From Pirellulales bacterium (GTDB lineage Bacteria > Planctomycetota > Planctomycetia > Pirellulales > JADZDJ01), in assembly GCA_020851115.1 (NCBI GenBank), contig JADZDJ010000283.1, forward strand, positions 1-55,593: a stretch of 55,593 nt of DNA, given 5' to 3'. Shown in pieces: positions 33,901 through 40,444 of this stretch. The position numbers and the translations under genes were made by a program. The notes beneath the pieces were generated by a model. That model worked only from the letters and a program-made list of their open reading frames with translations. It was not told the DNA's origin and searched no databases. The stretch's first letter is position 1. Every line of letters starts with the position of its first letter.

Positions 33901-36900
33901 GCCTGCCGCATTTTCCCGACTCCGGACTCCCGACTCCTGAACTCTCACGTCAATCCAATCATCCCCTGCGCCATGCATCACGACGCGCCGTTCGCTCGAA
34001 GTAAGCTGCTCAAACGGCACATCGATGCGCACGCCAGCATGCGTCGCCAGCACCTGAAGCATTGCCGCAAAGATCGCCCCCTGCGCCGGCGGCCACAGCG
34101 CGATCGCCCCCTCGGCGAGCGACAGTTTCGGATCGCGGACCAGCACTGCGGGGTTCGCCCCAAGCTGCGTTCCCAAGCCTTCGCACTCGGCGCACCAACC
34201 GAGCGGACTATTGAACGAAAAACTGTGCGGAGTCAGCGGCTCGAAACTGCGCCCGCATTTGTCGCAGGCAAAATGTTGGCTGTGAACTTCCGTTCGCCAG
34301 CGTTTCTCTGGCACGTCATCGACCGGATACGCCACCGTCAACACGCCTTTGCCGAGCGACAGCGACGTTTCGACGCTCCCGGCAATTCGGCTGCGAGCAT
34401 CGGGCCGCACCGCAATGCGATCGACAATCACCTCAACCGCGTGCTTGCGGCGGCGATCAATCTCGGGCGGCTCATCAACGGTGAACGTCTTCCCGTCGAC
34501 GCGCATTCGCTGATAGCCGTTCGCCCGCATTTCACTCCAGAGCGTTTCATACTTTTCGCCGACTCGAATCTCCAGCGGAGCCATCAAATACAGCTTCGTG
34601 CCGTCCGGCTCGGCCATCAATTTCTCGATCACTTCATCGGCCGACTGCGTGCCAATCGGCTCATTGCACGCGGGGCAGTACGGCTTTCCGAGTCGCGCCA
34701 TTAACACGCGGAAATAGTCGTAAATCTCAGTGACCGTGCCGACCGTCGACCGCGGGGTATGCCCAAGATTTTTCTGCTCGATCGCAATCGCCGGCGAAAG
34801 TCCCTCGATATGTTCCAGCTTCGGCTTCTGCATCTGCCCGACAAACTGGCGGGCATAGGCGCTCAGGCTTTCGACATATCGCCGCTGCCCTTCCGCGTAA
34901 ATCGTATCCATCGCCAGCGAACTTTTTCCCGATCCGCTCAGCCCGCAGCACACCGTCATCTGATCGCGCGGAATGTCGACATCGACGCCTTTCAAATTGT
35001 GTTGCCACGCCCCGCGCACGCGAATCGTTTGCTCGCCGAAAATCTGGCCATTCGCGCTGCGACGATTCGACGGCTCATTCCCCTTCGATTTCAGGGACGC
35101 GGGCGAGGGGCCGTTCAAAATCGGAGCAAGTGCCATCGCGGTATGCGAAACAGTACGTTTCGACCGGTGCCCATTGCCCCCCACGTTCGAATGCACCCGT
35201 TCCTCTTCCGCCTGCTGACGGCTGAATCCTGAACGCTGAACCCCGGCAACTTCTTCTGGCGTCCCCACGGCCACCACTTCCCCGCCCGCAGCGCCTCCTT
35301 CCGGCCCAAGATCAATCATCCAATCCGCCGTCTTGATGACATCGAGATTGTGTTCGACCACCAGCACCGTGTTGCCGGCATCCACCAAATCGTGAAGCAC
35401 TTTGAGCAGCATTTGAATGTCGGCAAAGTGCAAACCGGTCGTCGGCTCGTCGAGCAAGTACAATGTCCGCCCGGTGCTCCGCTTGACCAGTTCGCGCGCG
35501 AGCTTGATCCGCTGCGCCTCGCCTCCCGACAGCGTCGGCGACGCCTGGCCAAGCTTGAGATAGTCCAACCCGACGTCGTGCAGCGTCTGCAGTTTACGGC
35601 GAATGTCGGGAATATTCTCGAAGTGCGCGAGCGCCTCCTGCACATCCATCTCCAGCACATCCGCGATATTCTTCCCTTTGAACCGTACCTGCAGCGTCTC
35701 ACGATTGAACCGATGGCCGCCGCAGACCGGGCAAGTCACCCACACATCGGCGAGAAAATCCATCTCCAGCCGATTCGAGCCGTTCCCTTCACAGGCTTCG
35801 CACCGTCCGCCGCTCACGTTAAAACTAAATCGTCCCGGCTTGTACCCGCGGGCCTTCGACTCCGGTAACCGCGTGAATAAATCGCGAATATCATCGGCGA
35901 GCTTGATATATGTCGCCGGATTTGACCGCGGCGTCCGCCCGATCGGCGACTGGTCGATCGCAATCAACTTGTCGAGATGTTCTAGCCCCTCGATCCGATC
36001 GTGAGCTCCTGGGTTTCCCACTCCCGCATTCAAATCGCGATTGAGCGCCTCCGCCAAAATGTCGTTCACCAACGAACTTTTACCCGATCCGCTGACTCCC
36101 GTAACGCAAACAAACGTACCCAGCGGAATCTCTACTGTGACATGCTTCAGATTGTTATGCCGAGCGCCAACGATGCGAAGGTATGTGGAGGCGGCAGGCA
36201 GCAGGCGGCAGGCGGAATGATCTGCGACTTTCTCGCTGGATGAAGGAGTTGATTTCGAGGATCGTCGCCGGTTTTGTTTAGTTTCTGCAAACTGCCGTGT
36301 TTCCTCCGTCTTCCGACTCTGCTCCATCTGGCTCCCGAACCCTACCCCCTGAACCCTCCTCCGCTCCGGCACCACAATCCTTCGCTCCCCGCTCAAAAAC
36401 TTTCCCGTCACACTGCGTTCGGCCTTGATAATTTTCTCGAGCGGCCCCACAGCCACGACTTCGCCGCCGCGCACGCCGGGCCCAGGACCGACGTCGATGA
36501 TCGTGTCCGCCTCGCGCATGGTGTCTTCGTCATGTTCGACGACGACGACGGTATTCCCTTTGTCGCGAAGCTGGCGCAGCGTAGCGAGCAGCTTCGAATT
36601 GTCGCGGGGATGCAGCCCGATGGACGGTTCATCGAGAATGTAAAGTACCCCTACCAGCCCACAGCCGATTTGCCCCGCAAGGCGAATTCGCTGTGATTCG
36701 CCGCCCGACAGCGTCGGCGCCGTGCGATCGAGGGACAAATAATCGAGTCCGACATTCACCAAAAATCCCAACCGGCCGCGAATTTCCTTGAGAGCCTCCT
36801 CGGCAATTTTCCTGCTCGTTTCATCGAGATGTAGTTCGCCGAAAAACTCCGCTGCATCGGCAACCGCCAACGAACATACTTCGGGGAGCGACCGGCTCGG

Positions 36901-38289
36901 TTGCTCTGCGAATTTCGAATGCATCGAGGTCAGGGTCACGCTTCGCGCCTGCGGATTGAGTCGGGCTCCTGTGCACGACGCACACGGCACGACGCGCATA
37001 AACTTTTCGAGCATCCGCCGGTGCATTTTGTTCTTGCTCTCGCGATACTTCTTCAAGAGCTGCGGCACGATTCCTTCATATTTGCCGCCATACTTCATCC
37101 CGTGTGCGCCGCTCCGCCAGGTGAACGTGATATGCTCATCGCCGGTTCCGTGCAGCCAAAGATTTTTCAGCTCCGAAGATAGATTCTTCCACGGCGTTTC
37201 GAGCATCGTTTCCGGCTCGATTTCGAGCTTTCGCTCCATCGTGTCGGCCACGCCTTTGTAGATATGTCGCCGCCACCGACCCATGTCGCGCCAAGGCCCG
37301 ACGAGTTCAATCGCCCCATGAGCAAACGACAAGTCCGCATTCGGTACGAGCTTTTCGGGATCGAAGCTATAAATTTCGCCGAGCCCATCGCATTGCTTAC
37401 ACATTCCCTGCGGGCTGTTGAAGCTGAAAAGCTGCGGACTGGGCGGCTCGAAGCTGATGCCGCAATGGGTGCAGGCGTAGTGAGCGGAGAGCGTGAAGGT
37501 GGAAGGTGGAAGGTCAGCATCGTTTGCAATGTCCTCATCCTGAACCCTGAACCCCGAACTCCGAACCCTCTCTTCCACAACGACGATTAACTCTCCTGCA
37601 CCCAGTCGTAGCGCCATCTCTACCGCTTCGGCCAATCGCGGGCGTACGCTCGGTCCTGCCGTCAGCCGATCGACCACCACTTCGATGTGATGCCGCATTT
37701 GCCGGTCGAGCTTCAGATCGTCGCTGAGCGGCACCACTTGGCCATCGACTCGCGCCCGCGCGAACCCCTGCTTCAGCAGATCCTCGAACAGATCCTTGTA
37801 TTCTCCTTTTTGCGCCCGAATCAACGGAGCGAGCACCAAGAACGGCGTCTTCTCGGGCAATTGCAAAATCCGCTCGATAATCTGCTCGCGGCTCTGCGCC
37901 GTTACCGGCCGGCGGCACTGCGGACAATGCCCTTGTCCGACGCGGGCGAACAGCACCCGCAAGTAGTCGTAAATCTCCGTGATTGTTCCGACCGTGGAGC
38001 GAGGATTTTGCCCTGATGACTTTTGCGAAATCGAAATCGACGGGCTTAGCCCAGAAATATGATCGACTTCGGGTTTCGGCATTTGCCCCAAAAACTGCCG
38101 GGCGAAGCTCGACAAACTTTCGACATATCGCCGTTGCCCTTCAGCATACAACGTATCGAACGCCAGCGAACTCTTGCCGCTGCCGCTCACGCCGGTGAGG
38201 CAGACAAGTTGATTGCGCGGCAAAACCACGTCGACGCCGCGCAGATTGTGCTCGCGCGCGCCGCGAATCACGATATCGGGAGCAGGCAT
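30904..38289 (-). CDS. uvrA: Double-length UvrA (two UvrA units in one chain) with duplicated C-terminal module
   Basis: UvrA finds DNA damage for nucleotide excision repair. This 2461-residue chain holds two whole UvrA copies, hence four ATPase sites. Walker A motifs lie near residues 33-40 and 726 (copy 1), 1115 and 1781 (copy 2). LSGGExQR signatures lie near 523, 917, 1587 and 1971. Each copy has CxxC pairs of the insertion domain (CTHCG...CKQCDG near 275; a matching pair in copy 2) and the CEACEGNG...CxxC finger near 828 and ~1880. Both copies end in a similar SHTA-ALAP tail. Residues ~2146-2461 are a module present twice, starting MPWEADGRKWH and MPWTVLGRKWH. Linkers between conserved blocks carry short iterated repeats. 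UvrA normally acts as a dimer of ~940 residues, so a single chain could act as a built-in pair; this is inference. Confidence 0.93.
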   Translation of the reverse strand: MPAPDIVIRGAREHNLRGVDVVLPRNQLVCLTGVSGSGKSSLAFDTLYAEGQRRYVESLSSFARQFLGQMPKPEVDHISGLSPSISISQKSSGQNPRSTVGTITEIYDYLRVLFARVGQGHCPQCRRPVTAQSREQIIERILQLPEKTPFLVLAPLIRAQKGEYKDLFEDLLKQGFARARVDGQVVPLSDDLKLDRQMRHHIEVVVDRLTAGPSVRPRLAEAVEMALRLGAGELIVVVEERVRSSGFRVQDEDIANDADLPPSTFTLSAHYACTHCGISFEPPSPQLFSFNSPQGMCKQCDGLGEIYSFDPEKLVPNADLSFAHGAIELVGPWRDMGRWRRHIYKGVADTMERKLEIEPETMLETPWKNLSSELKNLWLHGTGDEHITFTWRSGAHGMKYGGKYEGIVPQLLKKYRESKNKMHRRMLEKFMRVVPCASCTGARLNPQARSVTLTSMHSKFAEQPSRSLPEVCSLAVADAAEFFGELHLDETSRKIAEEALKEIRGRLGFLVNVGLDYLSLDRTAPTLSGGESQRIRLAGQIGCGLVGVLYILDEPSIGLHPRDNSKLLATLRQLRDKGNTVVVVEHDEDTMREADTIIDVGPGPGVRGGEVVAVGPLEKIIKAERSVTGKFLSGERRIVVPERRRVQGVGFGSQMEQSRKTEETRQFAETKQNRRRSSKSTPSSSEKVADHSACRLLPAASTYLRIVGARHNNLKHVTVEIPLGTFVCVTGVSGSGKSSLVNDILAEALNRDLNAGVGNPGAHDRIEGLEHLDKLIAIDQSPIGRTPRSNPATYIKLADDIRDLFTRLPESKARGYKPGRFSFNVSGGRCEACEGNGSNRLEMDFLADVWVTCPVCGGHRFNRETLQVRFKGKNIADVLEMDVQEALAHFENIPDIRRKLQTLHDVGLDYLKLGQASPTLSGGEAQRIKLARELVKRSTGRTLYLLDEPTTGLHFADIQMLLKVLHDLVDAGNTVLVVEHNLDVIKTADWMIDLGPEGGAAGGEVVAVGTPEEVAGVQRSGFSRQQAEEERVHSNVGGNGHRSKRTVSHTAMALAPILNGPSPASLKSKGNEPSNRRSANGQIFGEQTIRVRGAWQHNLKGVDVDIPRDQMTVCCGLSGSGKSSLAMDTIYAEGQRRYVESLSAYARQFVGQMQKPKLEHIEGLSPAIAIEQKNLGHTPRSTVGTVTEIYDYFRVLMARLGKPYCPACNEPIGTQSADEVIEKLMAEPDGTKLYLMAPLEIRVGEKYETLWSEMRANGYQRMRVDGKTFTVDEPPEIDRRRKHAVEVIVDRIAVRPDARSRIAGSVETSLSLGKGVLTVAYPVDDVPEKRWRTEVHSQHFACDKCGRSFEPLTPHSFSFNSPLGWCAECEGLGTQLGANPAVLVRDPKLSLAEGAIALWPPAQGAIFAAMLQVLATHAGVRIDVPFEQLTSSERRVVMHGAGDDWIDVRVQESGVRSRENAAGGKQKTESAVPTFRFQYKGLYPALEEAARLSPAMRGQLEHLTDDVECSACGGSRLNELAAAVRLRGKTIDDLGRLPLGKLLNELHNWQPTGSEKKIAGELLREICNRTQFLVDVGLEYLSLNRPAPTLSGGEAQRIRLASQVGSGLCGVLYVLDEPTIGLHPRDNRRLLSALQKLRDLGNTLLVVEHDREVVESADQLLDFGPGAGEYGGEIVARGKPQLVAKARGSVTGPFLSGKSAIAVPSHRRIQGSGFRVQQGKAEIGSEMSENKRTKKGKRAKDSLASEPRTLNPEPFLQILGARHNNLRNISARIPLGTLTAVTGVSGSGKSSLIQDILYKSLARTLHRAREIPGIHDEIRGIELINKVIQVDQQPLGNTPTSNPATYTGAFELIRQLFSQLPEAKVRGYQPRRFSFNAPGGRCEACEGNGEKKIEMHFLPDVWVQCDICHGKRYNPETLAVTYHGQSIADILGLSCGKALKLFENIPKIRRILQTLCDVGLDYLRLGQPAHTLSGGEAQRVKLAAELGRPDTGRTLYLLDEPTTGLHFDDIRKLLDVLHRLVDLGNTVVVIEHNLDVIKTVDWIIDLGPEAGEAGGYVVAEGTPEEVVRVWGSGYRVRPKEGGRRKAEAGKHREQSAPEPSISHTAIALAPVLAAGPYVERKAYNPAATEAKRAGDLDINQVGKEAQMPWEADGRKWHTVDRVGRNGEPARWEGRVLERIVDRIHDLGEFSPTNWNDRSVVEICATKKADGWFLHAITGEQWLVKLKFRVAKGTFGRDGLINKLGMKPLNEMHDLPVYGTDKRVKVKTLRGPWQEIELRVHALDEIDHKQFWQFIEQAVAGFKKITERVKQDPESVMPWTVLGRKWHLIRKGFPPSKKIAWPPEVLEELLEMLQSAAPDAQFLWNNNQSVTVFIQGQREPWARVWTKRLAAVELALCGPKGQFAMGRVAELGQEPEFDSNRTDTDVIKLRFVSDDDLHHGDLFQFLQHHASAVKRSGSIAPT
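32030..32092. repeat. Iterated CCTTCC/GAACCCT repeat in the uvrA linker before the C-terminal module
   Basis: TTCCGCC/TTCCACC words at 32030-32056 and GAACCCT-like words at 32061-32092 are read in frame after GTPEEV, giving GSGYRV and EGGRRKAE-like peptide. The stretch lies between the last ATPase block and the SHTAIALAP tail. Confidence 0.7.
33031..33168. repeat. Facing GGTTCAGG / CCTGAACC arrays in uvrA copy 2
   Basis: An array of GGTTC words (33031-33056) faces an array of GAACCCT words (33138-33168), so the pair can fold into a long stem. Both fall in the linker between the two ATPase halves of UvrA copy 2, near GSGFRVQQGK. Confidence 0.75.
33917..33946. repeat. CGACTCC-type iterated repeat in uvrA copy 2
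   Basis: CGACTCCGGACTCCCGACTC and related words give the peptide ESGVRSRE in a loop of UvrA copy 2, after WIDVRVQ. Confidence 0.6.
35221..35245. repeat. CTGAACC-type repeat at the junction of the two UvrA copies
   Basis: Three diverged CTGAA(T/C)CC words follow the GTPEEVAG end of copy 1 and give the peptide VQRSGFSRQQAEE. Confidence 0.6.
36190..36359. repeat. Two iterated repeats in the linker of UvrA copy 1
   Basis: GGCAGGC words at 36190-36217 and GAACCCT words at 36334-36359 bracket a polar linker of ~55 residues (RRVQGVGFGSQ to RLLPAAS) between the two ATPase halves of copy 1. Confidence 0.65.
37493..37570. repeat. GAAGGTG and GAACCCT repeats in the first insertion domain of UvrA
   Basis: GAAGGTG is iterated at 37493-37515 and GAACCCT/GAACCCC words at 37540-37570. 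The peptide is SSGFRVQDED, next to the first CxxC of the insertion domain. Confidence 0.65.
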
Positions 38290-39419
38290 ATCCAGGTAGT
38301 GGACTTAGTTTGCGTATTTGAGCAAGGTGCCAACGTGGGACGAATGCTGCGAAAGCGCGCGGCAAATCACGCCGCGGGAGTTGTCGCCGCCCGTTTGCCG
38401 GCGGCAGTCCATCGCGCGCCAGCGGCTTTTCTTGTCGGAATCTCGTATAGTACCACGATGGTCGCAGACTGGACACCCCTACACTTCAAAAAATGATGGA
38501 GTATGACAACCAGACAGATCGAACCGGTAAGCTGTTGAAATCGTCTGAAATCAGGTGTCGATCGGCGAGCGGCGGCAGAAGCCCAATCGACTTGGAATGG
38601 CACAAACGGTTCGGTGCGCAGCGACCGAGGTTGTGCCCAGTTCCGGGGGATTCGAAGCGCTTTTTATGTAACGAGCGGACGAAAGATTGCCAGGCGGTTG
38701 GTCGTTCGCCGATCAGTACAAATCTTGTCGAGGGCCGTATCCTACTCGATGGGCTACATTCCTGCGAGTGAAGGGATATTCAATCCCCAAGATTACTTCT
38801 TCGTCAACGATTGAACTCGGCAATGCAATTCGTTGTAAATCAATTGGCCGTCGGGTGTTTGCCTGTCGGGTCCGAATTGATGTAGCGAAGAAATCCGATC
38901 TTAGCGTCGCTGGTACCGTCGCTGTTTTGCAGGACGGCCCGAAAGGCCAGAATGAAGTGATTCACATGCTCTGAATTGCTCAGATCGGTGAGATCGATAT
39001 TCAGTGGGAAAATCGTTGTGCCTATTCCTTGAACGACAATCGGGGTGTCCTTCGAAGCCGCAATACGAAAATCATCGCTAAGATGCCGCAACACAATCTG
39101 AGTCTGCAGGATCGCTGCTTGATCTTGTCGAGCGAGTGATCGTTCGGCAAATGGAGATAGAACGATGACTTCAAGCCTTCGTCAACTTCGGGAAGCGATT
39201 TCAATTGTCGGCACAAATTCGAAACGGCACGCCTGTTTGGCAAAAGGCGTCATCGTCGATTTGAGAGGCCGCTTGCATAGGATCTGTGGAACTCCCGACG
39301 GAATATTTCGTCTGACCGCTCGCGGGCAACATGTGTGTAACAAAATCGTCGCGGGCGAGCCTACTACGGATGATGACTTCCGCGAATCATGCGCGCGAAT
39401 GGAAACTCGCCGGCCGCTG
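38290..39419. other. Gene-poor stretch upstream of uvrA
   Basis: These 1130 bases contain only short frames on both strands. The best coding candidate is the frameshifted minus-strand reading at 38840-39243. A plus-strand frame 39165-39491 has a GGAGAT eight bases ahead but no recognisable protein and overlaps the HD gene. The region should also hold the uvrA promoter, which I could not place. Confidence 0.4.
38840..39243 (-). pseudogene. Possible frameshifted hypothetical gene
   Basis: Two minus-strand readings join into one protein-like sequence if a frameshift near 39115 is allowed. KSSFYLHLPNDHSLDKIKQ (from 39243) would lead into AILQTQIVLRHLSDDFRIA and then FPLNIDLTDLSNSEHVNHFI, ending at 38840. 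I recognise no family. The alternating pattern and lack of rare residues make it more protein-like than other frames here, but it may be chance. Confidence 0.3.
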
Positions 39420-40013
39420 TTAAAAAACTGCCAAGCCAGATGGTCCGCGCGGTTCACTGTTTCCCAGCCCGAGTTGATCGGCAATGGTTGACATCGCGTC
39501 GATCACCACTTGAATGTGTTCATCCAAGTCAACGCCCAAATCGACGCTTCCACGAACGATGTTGTCGCGGTTGATGCTGGCGGCAAAGCTCTTCTGTTGC
39601 AGTTTCTTCCGTACGCTCTTGGCTTGCATCCCGCGGATCCCCTCCGGCCGTAGCCGCGCCACCGCCGTGTAAAACCCCGCTAATTCGTCGCAGGCATAAA
39701 GTGCTTTGTCCAGCAGTGAGACGCGCGGACAATCGACCACATAGTCCGCGTGAGACTTAATCGCATAGATTACCTCGTCGGAATACCCGCGTTCCGCCAA
39801 GATCGCTGAACCTCGAAGCGGATGATCGGGCGGGTTGGGCCATCGCTCATAGTCGAAATCGTGCAGTAGCCCGACGATTCCCCATTTCGCTTCGTCTTCC
39901 ACCAGCCGCCTGGCGTAGGCCCGCATGGCCGCTTCAACGGCCAGCATATGCTTGCGCAAGGACTCACTCTGCGTAAATTCACATACCAGTGCAAAAGCAT
40001 CGTCGCGGTTCAT
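39420..40013 (-). CDS. HD-domain phosphohydrolase
   Basis: The 197-residue cytosolic protein has the HD fold with metal ligands visible. H22 lies in RKHMLAVE, H51-D52 in GLLHDFDYERWPN, H64 in PPDHPLRG, and a further His in IKSHADY. D102 in LLDKALYACDELAGF may be the distal Asp. This is the small HD hydrolase form often found in bacteria with no known substrate. The C-terminal third (KKLQQKSFAASINRDNI and after) is charged and may cap the site. Start ATG 40013 opens MNRDDAFALV. The gene stands alone. Confidence 0.88.
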   Translation of the reverse strand: MNRDDAFALVCEFTQSESLRKHMLAVEAAMRAYARRLVEDEAKWGIVGLLHDFDYERWPNPPDHPLRGSAILAERGYSDEVIYAIKSHADYVVDCPRVSLLDKALYACDELAGFYTAVARLRPEGIRGMQAKSVRKKLQQKSFAASINRDNIVRGSVDLGVDLDEHIQVVIDAMSTIADQLGLGNSEPRGPSGLAVF

Positions 40014-40133
40014 GTAGATCGATTCTATTATTACCGCCAGGTCAAGGGTTTATTTCCGAGCTGCATCTATGCCGAGCATGAATCGATATCAGGTTAAAAT
40101 GGGGTATATGGAAAAATAACAAAGAATTATAAG

Positions 40134-40157
40134 GTTGACGTAATTTCGTCAACTTTT
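40134..40157 (+). terminator. Hairpin followed by T-run
   Basis: GTTGACG (40134-40140) pairs with CGTCAAC (40147-40153) and TTTT follows. It has terminator form on the plus strand, but no plus-strand gene lies upstream, so it may be a protein-binding palindrome instead. Confidence 0.4.
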
Positions 40158-40353
40158 CCTTTTCGCAAAAGTTTATGGATTAGGCAGCCGATATCTATGC
40201 TGCCGATTGTTCTGTCGGCAGTGCGCGCTATTTGCGCTCCGTTTCGTAGGCGTCACGCTCCAGCGTGATGCACATTCACGGCGGAGCCTGATGAGGACAC
40301 TGCCTGCTGGCAATCATCGGGGGGAAACTGAACTCGGCAGTGATGGCCGCTAT

Positions 40354-40374
40354 CACTCATGCGTGGCATGAGTG
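40354..40374. repeat. Perfect 9-bp palindrome CACTCATGC-GTG-GCATGAGTG
   Basis: Arms 40354-40362 and 40366-40374 are perfectly complementary with a 3-base centre. GGCCGC and GGCCGCG words flank it. It sits 71 bases before the TolC-like gene. Confidence 0.6.
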
Positions 40375-40444
40375 GCCGCGAGTCTTGGATAGACTCGGTT
40401 TCATATAGTGGCCAGAGCTGCTCCAACGGGGGATGTGAACCCAG

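Larger units (their letters stand above)
40014..40444. other. Divergent AT-rich spacer with palindromes
   Basis: The left half (40040-40200) is much more AT-rich than its surroundings. It holds the hairpin at 40134-40157; the right half holds the palindrome at 40354-40374 and a CGTCACGCT/AGCGTGATG stem near 40250-40270. No gene is supported. Confidence 0.5.
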
